Assembly (NCBI RefSeq): GCF_000442645.1
Contig: NC_021915.1
Location: forward strand, 372,001 to 436,000
Reading direction: 5' to 3'
Source: Corynebacterium maris DSM 45190
Lineage (GTDB): Bacteria > Actinomycetota > Actinomycetes > Mycobacteriales > Mycobacteriaceae
Length of the DNA: 64,000 nucleotides
Shown here piece after piece: positions 25,536 through 34,294 of this stretch. Position 1 is the first letter of the stretch. The number at the start of each line of letters is the position of its first letter. The position numbers and the translations under genes are program-made. The notes beneath the pieces are model-generated. The model had not been told where the DNA came from and made no database searches. It worked only from the letters and a program-made list of their open reading frames with translations.

Positions 25536-26446
25536 GTGCCACCAAGATCGTCGTCGTCGGCTCCATCAACGCCGACCTGACCACCCGGGTGCCCCGCCAC
25601 CCCAAGCCCGGCGAAACGCTCCTGGGCGACGGCGGCTTCTTCAGCGCCGGCGGCAAGGGCGCCAACCAGGCCGTCGCCGCCGGTCTGCTCGGCGCGGACG
25701 TCGCCATGATCGGTGCCGTCGGCACCGACCCCCAGGCCGAGGCCGCGCTGGCCCCGATGCGCCGCGCCGGGGTCGATATGCAGGGCGTGGCCGCCACAGC
25801 AGAGACCACCGGTCTGGCCGTGATCACCGTCGACGACGCCGGCGAGAACACCATCGTCGTGGTCCCCGGCGCGAACGCTGACGTCACCCACAGCTACGTC
25901 GACGAGCACGCCGAGCTCATCGCCGGCGCGGAGATCCTGCTCATGCAGGGTGAGATCCCCGCCAGCGGCTTCAACCGCGCGGCGGACCTGGCGACGGGCC
26001 GGGTGGTGGTCAACCTGGCCCCCGTCGTGCCCGTCGGCCGCGAACAACTGCTGCGTGCGGATCCGTTGCTGGCCAACGAGCACGAGGCGGCGCTGGTGCT
26101 AGGGCAGCTCGGCGCGCCCACCGACAGCACGGACCCGCGGACGCTGGCCCATGCGCTGCTGGAGCAGGGCTTTACTTCTGTGGTGCTGACGCTGGGGGCG
26201 GACGGCGCGTTGGTCGCCGACGCCACCGGGTTGACCGACATCCCCACCCCGCGGGTGGAGGCCGTGGACACCACCGGCTGCGGCGACGCGTTCGCCGGGG
26301 CGTTCGTGGCCCGCCTCGCCGAGGGCGCGAGGCTGGACGACGCCGCCCGTTACGCCGCGCGCGTGGGCGCCTTCGCCGCCACCGGCCACGGCGCCCAGGA
26401 TTCGTACCCGAGCGCCGATGACGCGCTGCCGGAGGTGGAGGGCTGA
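25532..26446 (+). CDS. rbsK: Ribokinase
   Basis: 304 residues of the PfkB family. GGKGANQA (substrate-binding) and DTTGCGDAFAGAF (catalytic Asp and anion hole) are both intact. It phosphorylates D-ribose to ribose 5-phosphate. The GTG start at 25532 overlaps the rbsB stop; its own TGA overlaps the rbsD start by one base. Confidence 0.93.
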   Translation: MSATKIVVVGSINADLTTRVPRHPKPGETLLGDGGFFSAGGKGANQAVAAGLLGADVAMIGAVGTDPQAEAALAPMRRAGVDMQGVAATAETTGLAVITVDDAGENTIVVVPGANADVTHSYVDEHAELIAGAEILLMQGEIPASGFNRAADLATGRVVVNLAPVVPVGREQLLRADPLLANEHEAALVLGQLGAPTDSTDPRTLAHALLEQGFTSVVLTLGADGALVADATGLTDIPTPRVEAVDTTGCGDAFAGAFVARLAEGARLDDAARYAARVGAFAATGHGAQDSYPSADDALPEVEG

Positions 26447-26826
26447 TGCGCAAACACGGCATCCTCAACGCCCAGCTTGCTGGTTTGCTGGCGCGGCTGG
26501 GCCACACCGACGCCGTGGTCGTCGCCGACTGCGGCCTGCCCGTGCCGGCACACGTGCCGGTGGCGGACCTGGCGCTGGTTTTCGGCGTCCCGCGTTTCAG
26601 CGACGTGCTCGCAGCCCTGCTCGCCGAACTCGAGGTCGAAGGCGTCACCGTCGCCGACCAGGCCCCGCAGGCGGTCCACGACCTCATCCCCGAGGACGTC
26701 GAGATCATCACCGAAGTCGACCACGAGGATCTCAAAGATATGGTCGCGGGCGCCGCTTTCGTCGTCCGCACCGGGGAGACCACCCCGTACGCGAACGCCA
26801 TCCTGCACTGCGGGGTGCCGTTTTAG
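26446..26826 (+). CDS. rbsD: D-ribose pyranase
   Basis: 126 residues. His20 in LARLGHTDAVVVADCGLP is the conserved catalytic residue, and the C-terminal TGETTPYANAILHCGV is diagnostic. It converts the beta-pyranose form of ribose delivered by the transporter to the furanose used by RbsK. Last gene of the operon; no clear terminator was seen before the convergent DUF262 gene 30 bp away. Confidence 0.93.
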   Translation: MRKHGILNAQLAGLLARLGHTDAVVVADCGLPVPAHVPVADLALVFGVPRFSDVLAALLAELEVEGVTVADQAPQAVHDLIPEDVEIITEVDHEDLKDMVAGAAFVVRTGETTPYANAILHCGVPF

Positions 26827-26856
26827 GAGGAATAGGAGTGGTGGGTGCGGCAGCGA

Positions 26857-28692
26857 TTATTCGAACTCTGCTTCGGGCTCGTCCTCGGTTTCAAAGTGTG
26901 AAGAATCCTCAGCGGCGATGCCCTGGCTGACATCGCGCTGCACGGGCTTCTGCAGCACAGCTTCGATCAACTGACACAGCGCTTCACGGCGCTGGGTGAA
27001 GAAGCTCTCGAAATCATCTGTCCGAACCGCTTCCGGGGAAACAAAATGGCCAGTGAGAAGGTTATCCAGATAACCCGAATCGATGCCTGCCTTCGCCTCA
27101 ATTTTCTCCAGGTACTTAGAGGGCGCCACGCCTCCGATGACCCTGTTGGTGTGTGCGCTGAGCATCGTCTTATTCACGATGCTCTCTCGGTGCTCGTCAT
27201 CAATGCCGTTCTCGTTGCACCAGCGTTGCGGGAAAATATGATGGATATCGACCGCCATGTCCTTATGCTGGACGGCCCCAAAAGTCTTGTCCTCCATCCA
27301 ATCGCGAGCGTCGTTGGCCATGATCAATGCTGCGAGACCTTTGTATGCCGCTGAATTTCGGGTGCGCATGGAATGCAGGCGAGATTCCACAAAGTTTGCG
27401 TCATTGATTGTCCGTGGGGTGGGCTGGTCTGGATCCGCAGCCCAGGCTGGCACCTGCTCAATATCGCGTACGAAGCGTGTTTCGCTGGCGGATCCGTAAA
27501 GTTCACCGATCACACCCGCCCAGTACCAACTTTCCAGACGCTGACTCACTGAGTGCAATTCTGCGTCTTTGCCGAGGGCAACTTTGATCGCGGCGAGAGG
27601 CACCAACTGCTTCGGATAGGGGACATCGCGTTTACGAAACACATGACGGTCAGCGAGGAAACCAGCGACCCACACAAAGGCATCCCGGAGTGGATCGCGC
27701 CACTTGAGGTAATCTTCCAGTTCTAGTTTCAACACATCTTCACGCTTGGCAGAGACTGCCGGTGGGCGACTCGACGTACTGGCGTTGTGCTTTTCCAGGG
27801 TCGAAAGCATCGTCAAAGCCTGCAGGAAGTCGGTGTTTTCAATGGAGTCGAGAACCGGGTACGGCTTCCAGTGCTGACGAATTTCCTGCAGGTCATCGTT
27901 GAGCCGAAAATCCTCCCCGGTACGTTCATAGTAGGCAGCATCACCTGCGAACACGGAAGTCAGAAGCTCAAAGACATTCAGTGGCAGGCCTCCGATATTA
28001 ACTTTCTCGAACACCGTGGCCACAGCAGATTTATCGGTATCTGAATCTAGCTCGATGGCGGGGATTTGGTAGTTGGCCGCAGGCTGAATGATTTGATCAT
28101 GGAACGTCATGCTCAACTCTTGATTCTTGAAGCTATAAGGCATGAGCCAAGGCATGGGGTTGAGAAGCTCATTCAAGGGGAAGAACCCTTGCTCCTGTTG
28201 CTTTTCGGTTGTACTGAGATCTAGAACGATGTCCCGATCAAAATTCTTCTTGATCATGCCGTCCGCAGGCACAGAGATCACTGCTTCGTCCATGCGATTG
28301 GGATCTTCGATAGCCTCAGCGATGTTCACGAAGTACCGGCGATCTAGAAGCTTGCCGCGGTCATCCTTCGTACCCACGATCCCATCGCCTGACAGAGCTT
28401 GCGTCAAGGAGGTCAATCGCTGCTGCCCGTCGAGAAGCAACTTCTTTGGTTCCGTTCCCGCCGGAACGTCTGTGCCCTCTACGGCGCGAGGCTTGAAACG
28501 CACCAGGGCGTTACCCGTCTCCAAGAGCATGACCACTCCCATGGGATGGCCCCGAAGAACTGTGATGAGCAGTTGGCGGATGCGCTCATCTTCCCATTTA
28601 TAACCTCGCTGGAAATCTGGGAGCTGGATAATACCTTTACGGGTTTGATCCAGATAGTCGGTCAGCATGTACATCGGGGTCTGGAATCCCAT
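26857..28692 (-). CDS. DUF262/DUF1524 (GmrSD-like) restriction-type nuclease
   Basis: 611 residues. The N-terminal DUF262 domain has IIQLPDFQRGYKW (about 21-33) and the hallmark LLLDGQQRLTSL with DGQQR at 88-92, which in GmrS-type proteins acts on nucleotides. The C-terminal DUF1524 domain carries the HNH-type motif VDIHHIFPQRW (His484, His485) with a later NKTMLSAHTNR. A single-chain GmrSD architecture attacks modified DNA in studied members; the substrate here is unknown. The ATG at 28692 follows AAAGGAGATCC. Base composition is visibly poorer in GC than the rbs operon beside it, which suggests horizontal gain. Confidence 0.85.
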   Translation of the reverse strand: MGFQTPMYMLTDYLDQTRKGIIQLPDFQRGYKWEDERIRQLLITVLRGHPMGVVMLLETGNALVRFKPRAVEGTDVPAGTEPKKLLLDGQQRLTSLTQALSGDGIVGTKDDRGKLLDRRYFVNIAEAIEDPNRMDEAVISVPADGMIKKNFDRDIVLDLSTTEKQQEQGFFPLNELLNPMPWLMPYSFKNQELSMTFHDQIIQPAANYQIPAIELDSDTDKSAVATVFEKVNIGGLPLNVFELLTSVFAGDAAYYERTGEDFRLNDDLQEIRQHWKPYPVLDSIENTDFLQALTMLSTLEKHNASTSSRPPAVSAKREDVLKLELEDYLKWRDPLRDAFVWVAGFLADRHVFRKRDVPYPKQLVPLAAIKVALGKDAELHSVSQRLESWYWAGVIGELYGSASETRFVRDIEQVPAWAADPDQPTPRTINDANFVESRLHSMRTRNSAAYKGLAALIMANDARDWMEDKTFGAVQHKDMAVDIHHIFPQRWCNENGIDDEHRESIVNKTMLSAHTNRVIGGVAPSKYLEKIEAKAGIDSGYLDNLLTGHFVSPEAVRTDDFESFFTQRREALCQLIEAVLQKPVQRDVSQGIAAEDSSHFETEDEPEAEFE

Positions 28693-28832
28693 GGATCTCC
28701 TTTAGCGAGCGGTTTCTACAGGTTCATTTAAAACCAGAGTATCCGTTCGCTGGGAGGGGGCTTTAAGCGTTGTTCTTGGGGTTGAGCGTCAGCGGGCCGG
28801 TTCGACGGGGCACCAATGGTCCTTCCGCGTCC

Positions 28833-29624
28833 CTAGTCGATGTCCTCCGCCCACTCCAGGACGTCTTCCACGTACTCGTCGAGTCCCGGCTTGGTGGGGT
28901 CATCCCACCGGGTAGAGACGGCGTTGATGGGGAAGACGTTGATGCCGCTGGCGTCGTCGAATTCGCTGATCAGGGCGAAGTCGGTGCCGTGCTGGTCGGC
29001 CAGGCGCACCCACCGCAGATCCAGTTCGTGGGCGATGAGGTCGCCGCAGGCCACGCCGAGGGTGTGGATGATGGCGTCGGGGTCGAAACGCTTCTTCGGC
29101 TTGGTGGCGTGCCACTCGGTGCGGTACCGGGCGAAGCAGCGCTGAATGGCGGGCAGGTCGTCGGCGATCTCGATCTTTTTCGCCAGCTGCCGCAGCTTGA
29201 CCAGGAACTCGAGTTCCTCGTCGTTGAGCTCCTCCATGGTGATGGAGTCGTCGAGCTGCTCGTCGGTGGCGGCCTCCCAGCCGTCATAAAGCCCGTCGAA
29301 CATGGTGCACAAGTCCTCGAAGAAGGTGCGGATCCGGGGGAGCGTTTCCGCGTTGACGGCCATGTCGCCCCGGCCCACCGCCGCGGCCCAGGGGTGCGTG
29401 GGCGGCTGGGCGCCGTCGGGCACGCCGGTGAGCTCGTGGATCTTCCCGTGGGGCTCCCAGCCGTCCTCGGCGGCGCGGGCCAGCGCGTCACGGGCGCATT
29501 CCTCCGTGGCGAAAAGGAAGAAATGCAACTGTTCGCGCGGGCGGTCCAGATCCGAGGACGCCGCCAGCTGTTGGAGAGTCGCAGCGTCGTCGGCGTGAAG
29601 GGCATCGTCGTTGAATGCGCTCAT
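28833..29624 (-). CDS. RraB-like plus DUF3806 domain protein
   Basis: 263 residues. About 30-90 resembles the RNase E inhibitor RraB fold (QLHFFLFATEECARDALARAAEDGWE). About 175-245 resembles DUF3806 (LGVACGDLIAHELDLRWVRLADQHGTDFAL, then FPINAVSTRW). The middle is acidic and helical. Such proteins are often encoded near secretion or immunity-type loci, but nothing here proves that. ATG at 29624 with GGAGAG upstream. High GC, unlike the neighbouring DUF262 gene. Confidence 0.6.
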   Translation of the reverse strand: MSAFNDDALHADDAATLQQLAASSDLDRPREQLHFFLFATEECARDALARAAEDGWEPHGKIHELTGVPDGAQPPTHPWAAAVGRGDMAVNAETLPRIRTFFEDLCTMFDGLYDGWEAATDEQLDDSITMEELNDEELEFLVKLRQLAKKIEIADDLPAIQRCFARYRTEWHATKPKKRFDPDAIIHTLGVACGDLIAHELDLRWVRLADQHGTDFALISEFDDASGINVFPINAVSTRWDDPTKPGLDEYVEDVLEWAEDID

Positions 29625-30140
29625 CGGTTCTCTCCTTATTCAGGGGATATACACGATGGTGTCAGACATAGAAGAAAATTGCAGTAACTGCAGAGGATTT
29701 TTCTCTGCAGAGTGGATGCGGATTAAGCCTTAGGAAAACCGTAGGCAAAAGACGAAGATCGGTGCGCTGAACTGGGGTATTTCGAAGTGGCGCCCGGTGT
29801 ATAGGCGAGGGGTCGTCCACTGAGAGGCCATGGGACGTTTGCCAAAGTGCTTTCATCAATCCATCCCTCCTGTGTCGCCTTCATTAGCACGTTCTCTCCA
29901 GTGCAGGGATTCATTTCGGTCTATCGGTGGGGTGATTTCACCCCCAATTACCCCCGGGCGATACCTCCAGTGGGCAGCATGCATGCCCAGATGTTTTCGC
30001 GCTATGCCGATCAGGTATTTCCGCTCACCTCGTGACGGAGGCAAGATATGCCTCAAGTCACAACGCTAGAAATTTTGCAATGTGAGTCATATTTCCTGAA
30101 GGGGATCGAGTGGCTCGGCACTCTCAGAGAGGAACAGACA
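29625..30140. other. Non-coding interval with one hairpin
   Basis: No convincing gene was found in about 515 bp; open frames here are under 80 codons and lack ribosome sites and codon bias. CTGCAGAG (29688-29695) and CTCTGCAG (29703-29710) form an 8-bp inverted repeat around GATTTTT. It may be an operator or hairpin upstream of the RraB/DUF3806-like gene. The right part should hold the promoter of the permease gene. Confidence 0.4.
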
Positions 30141-31253
30141 ATGTTGGATTCAGTTTTCCGCGCCATCGGCCGGATTCCAGGCGCGATCATGGTGGTTCCG
30201 CTTTTCCTGGGCGCCCTCGTGAACACTTTCGCACCGGGCATCCTCGATATCGGTAGCTTCACCACGGCACTTTTCCGGGACGGCACCGCTGTTCTCATTG
30301 GTTTGTTCTTCTTGGCCGTGGGCTCACAGATCAGCCTGAAAACGGCTGGTCCAGCCATGCAAAAGGGCGGCGTCCTGCTGTTCGCCAAGTTCGGTGTCGC
30401 AGCCGCGATCGGCTTGTCCGTCGCGTTCTTCACCCCGGACGGCATGATGTGGGGACTTCTGCCCGTGGCGATCATCGCTGCCATGTCGAATTCCAATGGC
30501 TCGCTCTACAGTGCCTTGATGCAGCAGTTCGGTTCGAAGACCGACAAGGGCGCCATCTCGGTTCTGTCCATTAACGACGGCCCCTTCCTGACCATGATCG
30601 CCCTCGGTGCGGCGGGCGTGGCAGATTTCCCCCTGATGGCCCTGCTCGCGGCGGTCCTGCCGATGATCCTGGGCTTCATCCTCGGCAACACATCGACACT
30701 CGCGCGTAACTTCCTGGCGCCCGGCCAGGCACTGATCATCCCGTTCGCGGCCTTCGCCATCGGCGCGGGCATCGACTTCAGCGTGCTGTTGACCTCCGGC
30801 CTGGCCGGCGTCCTGCTCGGTGTGATGACGGTCTTCATCTCCGGCGGCGCCGCTATCCTAGGCGTCTACCTCTGGCACAAGGCCCGTAAGACTCCGCGCC
30901 CGGCCCGCAACGTTGTCTCCGGTGTGGCGGAAAGCGCCGTCGCCGGCAATGCCATCGCCACTCCCGCCGCAGTCGCAGCCGTGGACCCCTCCTTTGCGTC
31001 GATGCAGGCTGAGGCCACTGCACAGATCGCGACAGCGGTGGTGGTCACTGCCTTTATCGCGCCCTTCCTCGTCGCCTTCGTGTCTCGCTGGCAAGCAAAG
31101 AAGGGCATCACGGCGGCAGCCGAAGATGCCTACTTCGATGGTCAAGAGAAAGGGCAGACGCCAGTGGACGCTGCCCCCGCTACGACAGACATGGACGTCG
31201 GCGCCCCGGCGGAAAGCGACTTGAGCACCGTGAGTGCAGCGGATTCTCGCTAG
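30141..31253 (+). CDS. kdgT: 2-keto-3-deoxygluconate permease (KdgT family)
   Basis: 370 residues with about ten membrane segments. The KdgT-type stretch MSNSNGSLYSALMQQFGSKTDKGA and SINDGPFLTMIALG is well conserved; the family imports 2-keto-3-deoxygluconate by proton symport. The ATG at 30141 follows AGAGAGGAACAGAC. A hydrophilic Ala-rich tail of about 50 residues extends beyond the last span. It converges with a LysR regulator gene, which may or may not control it. The substrate is assigned only at family level. Confidence 0.78.
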   Translation: MLDSVFRAIGRIPGAIMVVPLFLGALVNTFAPGILDIGSFTTALFRDGTAVLIGLFFLAVGSQISLKTAGPAMQKGGVLLFAKFGVAAAIGLSVAFFTPDGMMWGLLPVAIIAAMSNSNGSLYSALMQQFGSKTDKGAISVLSINDGPFLTMIALGAAGVADFPLMALLAAVLPMILGFILGNTSTLARNFLAPGQALIIPFAAFAIGAGIDFSVLLTSGLAGVLLGVMTVFISGGAAILGVYLWHKARKTPRPARNVVSGVAESAVAGNAIATPAAVAAVDPSFASMQAEATAQIATAVVVTAFIAPFLVAFVSRWQAKKGITAAAEDAYFDGQEKGQTPVDAAPATTDMDVGAPAESDLSTVSAADSR

Positions 31254-31281
31254 CGTCCACAGCGGTTCCAGCGCAGCACTG

Positions 31282-31310
31282 CCGCCGTCAGCCTTCCGGG
31301 CTGGCGGCGG
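31282..31310. terminator. Hairpin between convergent permease and LysR genes
   Basis: CCGCCGTCAGCC (31282-31293) and GGCTGGCGGCGG (31299-31310) pair with one wobble around TTCCG, followed by TCTTCG. It overlaps the last codons of the LysR gene and probably ends the permease transcript. Confidence 0.6.
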
Positions 31311-32223
31311 TCTTCGCGTTCTGCTCTTTCATGCCGCGCGAATGCTCGGCGACGTTGGCCAGGAGAGGCTTGATCCGATGCAAAATAGGGGACTGGTTGC
31401 CTTTCACCCAAGCCATGGCCAAGCCGATGGTCGGCCCTCCGGAAATCTCCAACATCCGCAGCTTGCCCATGGGGTGAGGGATCGAACCACGAGGCACCAG
31501 AGCCATGCCGATGCCTGCTGCGGCCAGGGCTAACACTGTCGACGTCTCCGGGGCATGCTGCGCAACGTGAAGCTTGAAGCCGGCTTCTTTGGCAGCCGTC
31601 GCGACCACCTGCTCCGCGGCGGAGCCCTGTTGGAACGTGACGACAGGATAGTCGGCGAGGGCTGCAAAGGGGATGGGTTCATCATGCTCGAGTAGGGGAT
31701 GGTCAGGCCCGACTGCGAGCGTGAAGTCGTCCTCTCCGAAACTCTCAAGCTCCATCTCCGGGGAGGACACTGGGGGTCTGAGCACAGCCGCGTCAAGATC
31801 ACGATTCAAGAGCATCCGCTCAATTTGCGGGGTGAGTTTCTCCCCGCTCACGTGGACATCGACGTCGGGGAGTTGCTCCTTGATCCGCTTCAGAAGATTC
31901 GGCATCAGCTGGAAAGTCGCGGTGCCCACAAACCCCAGGCGGAGCGCCCCCATCGACCCTTCACCCACCGCTCGGACATCCCTTTCGAGAATGCCCAGTT
32001 CATTGAGTAGTGCTGGGGCCCTCTCGGCGAGAAATTCTCCGGCTGAGGTGAGTAAGACCCCTTGGCTGGAGCGTTCAAAAAGACGCGTCCCTAACCGTGC
32101 TTCGAGTGTTTTTATCTGTCTGGACAACGGAGGTTGGGAAATTCCCAATTCTTCTGCGGCGCGACTGAAATTCCTGCTCCGTGATACAGCCAGGAAGTAA
32201 TGAAGGTGGCGCGTCTCAATCAC
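31288..32223 (-). CDS. LysR family transcriptional regulator
   Basis: 311 residues. The N-terminal winged helix-turn-helix is classic LysR (TRHLHYFLAVSRSRNFSRAA, then ISQPPLSRQIKTLE). The C-terminal LysR substrate domain follows (LRLGFVGTATFQLMPNLL). The GTG at 32223 (VIETRHLHY) is chosen because GAGGAG precedes it and the family starts there. It is divergent from the MFS transporter gene at 32441, the usual arrangement for a LysR target, and convergent with the permease gene. Confidence 0.85.
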   Translation of the reverse strand: MIETRHLHYFLAVSRSRNFSRAAEELGISQPPLSRQIKTLEARLGTRLFERSSQGVLLTSAGEFLAERAPALLNELGILERDVRAVGEGSMGALRLGFVGTATFQLMPNLLKRIKEQLPDVDVHVSGEKLTPQIERMLLNRDLDAAVLRPPVSSPEMELESFGEDDFTLAVGPDHPLLEHDEPIPFAALADYPVVTFQQGSAAEQVVATAAKEAGFKLHVAQHAPETSTVLALAAAGIGMALVPRGSIPHPMGKLRMLEISGGPTIGLAMAWVKGNQSPILHRIKPLLANVAEHSRGMKEQNAKTAASPEG

Positions 32224-32440
32224 GACGCACTCCTCTCTACAGACAGAACCGTCATCATCAAAGGGATTTCTTCTGACGGTAGCACCAACAAAAGGAATGC
32301 TCTGTCTGGCGAAGTTCATCCAAACAAAAGGGGCGGATCGATCAAGTCCTGCGAAGGTACGCGTCCGAAACCGCGTCCGGAACAGTTCCGGTCGCTAGAG
32401 TGCGAAGTATTCATAGGTCCTGAGAATGGGCGGAGCGGAT

Positions 32441-33631
32441 ATGACACGACAGGGCACGCAACGCTACGTCTTTACGGCGGTAGCGCTCCTGCTGCTGAGT
32501 GCCGGATGGGCCGCCAACCACTTCACCTCTCTACTGGGAGTGCTCCGCGAGCAGGAAAACCTCTCCGGGGTGCTGGTCAACGGCGCCTTCGGCATCTATG
32601 CGCTGGGCCTGCTGCCCTCCTTGCTCGGTGGCGGTGCACTCGCGGACCGGGTCGGGGCGCGTCGGGTGGTGCTCAGCGGCGGGATCATCGCCGCCGTCGG
32701 CAACCTCAGCCTCCTGTTCTGGCACGGCGGCGGGGGACTGCTGCTGGGGCGGTTCATCGTGGGGCTGGGCGTGGGGCTCGTCGTCAGCGCCGGCACCGCG
32801 TGGGCGGGCAGGCTCCGCGGCGCGAGCGGCGTCACCCTGGCGGGGATCTTTTTGACGTCCGGTTTCGCCAGCGGCCCCATCGTCTCCGGGCTGTTGGCCT
32901 ACGTGCTGCCACCGGAGTGGGCTCTGCCGGTGCCTTTCGCGGTGAGCTCGTTGCTGTCTTTTGCCGCTGTCGGGCTAGCCCTGCTCATCGGGGATGGCGC
33001 TGAGGAAAAAGAGCAGGGAGGCAGGAAGGCGAACGCACCCGCCATACGGCCGCCGGAGAACCGCAGCGTCGGCCGGGCGCTCGCCGCCTCATTGCCCATC
33101 GCTTTGTGGGTGTTCAGTTGCGTCACCACCGGCATGGTGATCCTGGCCGGACGCGTGGCCGACCGCTTCGACAACGGCGTACTGTTGCCCGGCCTCGCGG
33201 CCTTCCTGGTGTTCAGTGCCGGGCTCGGAGTCCAGATGCTCAGCCGCAATCGAGGTTGGGGACCGGGCGCCGGTGTCGTCGGAGCAGGGTTGGCCACCGT
33301 GGGTTTCGCCCTGGCAGGAGTGGGTGGCCAGGCCCCGCCGCTGTGGCTCTTTGTCGTGGGCTGCCTGCTACTGGGGCTGGCTTATGGCCTGTGTCTGCAG
33401 CAGGGGCTGTTGGACGTCGAGCGCCTGGCGCCCCGTGAGTCGCACGGCGCGGTGGTTGGTGTGTTCTACGTGTTCACCTACCTGGGCTTCGCTCTGCCCG
33501 TGACGCTGGAGGCTCTGCCGGCGTCGGTGGGAGCCGGGCTTCCGCTGCTGGTGGTCGCCGCGGTCGCGGCCGTGTGCACCGTGGTGCGCGGCGTGCAATT
33601 GACCAGGACGGATCTTCTGCGGCGTTCTTGA
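32441..33631 (+). CDS. Major facilitator superfamily transporter
   Basis: 396 residues and about twelve membrane segments. The loop 2-3 motif (ALADRVGARRVVLSGG) matches the MFS motif A. The ATG at 32441 (MTRQGTQRY) follows GGGCGGAGCGG. It is probably controlled by the divergent LysR gene. Export of a small molecule is likely; the substrate cannot be read from sequence. Confidence 0.8.
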   Translation: MTRQGTQRYVFTAVALLLLSAGWAANHFTSLLGVLREQENLSGVLVNGAFGIYALGLLPSLLGGGALADRVGARRVVLSGGIIAAVGNLSLLFWHGGGGLLLGRFIVGLGVGLVVSAGTAWAGRLRGASGVTLAGIFLTSGFASGPIVSGLLAYVLPPEWALPVPFAVSSLLSFAAVGLALLIGDGAEEKEQGGRKANAPAIRPPENRSVGRALAASLPIALWVFSCVTTGMVILAGRVADRFDNGVLLPGLAAFLVFSAGLGVQMLSRNRGWGPGAGVVGAGLATVGFALAGVGGQAPPLWLFVVGCLLLGLAYGLCLQQGLLDVERLAPRESHGAVVGVFYVFTYLGFALPVTLEALPASVGAGLPLLVVAAVAAVCTVVRGVQLTRTDLLRRS

Positions 33632-33665
33632 ACAACCGGGAAGGCGAAACACAGACGCGAAAGCA

Positions 33666-33717
33666 CCACACCCTGCCCGGCCAGACGATGTCTTCGTCAG
33701 GGCCGAACAGGGTGTGG
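33666..33717. terminator. Long hairpin between convergent genes
   Basis: CCACACCCTG (33666-33675) and CAGGGTGTGG (33708-33717) form a 10-bp stem; the 32-base loop contains further GC-rich pairing. There is no T-run. It lies between the MFS gene and the cysteine-rich gene and may block read-through in both directions. Confidence 0.5.
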
Positions 33718-33732
33718 GGTAGCGCCGAAAAA

Positions 33733-34137
33733 CTAACCGATGGATTCGAGCAGGTCGGCGCAGGCCTTCTCGCAGCGTCGGCACGCTTCCGCGCAGAGGC
33801 GGCAGTGCTCGTGCATGTCGGCGTGCTCCTCGCAGTCCTCGGCGCAGACCTGGCACGCGGTGCGGCAGGCCTTGAGCAGCTCCTTGACCACGGTCAGGTT
33901 GCTGCCGGTCTGACGGCTCAGCACAGAGGCGGTGGTGGCGCAGATGTCCGCGCAGTCGAGGTCGGTGCGGATGCAGTCGCGCAGGTTGGCGACCATCTCC
34001 TCGGCCAGGCAGGCGTCGGCGCATGCGGTGCAGGTCTGGGAACAGGCCAAAGCGGCGTCGATGGCCTCGGCGAGGAGTTCGGGGTTCAGGGCATCGGAAG
34101 GGTTGGGGTGGGTCTTGAGCATGTCGTTGACGGTCAT
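33733..34137 (-). CDS. Cysteine-rich four-helix-bundle copper-binding protein (Csp-like)
   Basis: 134 residues with 16 cysteines spaced at 3-4 residue intervals along helices (for example ACSQTCTACADAC, then HCRLCAEACRRCEKAC). This is the pattern of the four-helix-bundle copper-storage (Csp/DUF326) family, which holds Cu(I) in the bundle core. No signal peptide, so cytosolic. The ATG at 34137 follows a strong AAGGAGG. No copper regulator or ATPase is visible nearby; the metal is inferred from the family. Confidence 0.8.
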   Translation of the reverse strand: MTVNDMLKTHPNPSDALNPELLAEAIDAALACSQTCTACADACLAEEMVANLRDCIRTDLDCADICATTASVLSRQTGSNLTVVKELLKACRTACQVCAEDCEEHADMHEHCRLCAEACRRCEKACADLLESIG

Positions 34138-34294
34138 ACAGTCCTCCTTCATCGTGGATCTGCTCCCGAGCGTAGCCACGGCAAGGGGACGTGTGGGGCG
34201 GGTTCGGCATCAGGTGCGCTACGCTCTGTTGCGCAGCGGCCGTAGGGGGCCCTCGCCTCTTAGACCGGCACAGTGGATCCCTATTGCGCCCCGA

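Noticed and set aside
26857..28692. Complete two-subunit GmrS/GmrD operon
   Set aside because: Both domains are in one polypeptide, so no second subunit gene is needed or seen.
29830..30069. Several 60-80 codon frames between the RraB-like gene and the permease
   Set aside because: Overlapping frames on both strands without ribosome sites or codon bias; more likely leader DNA.
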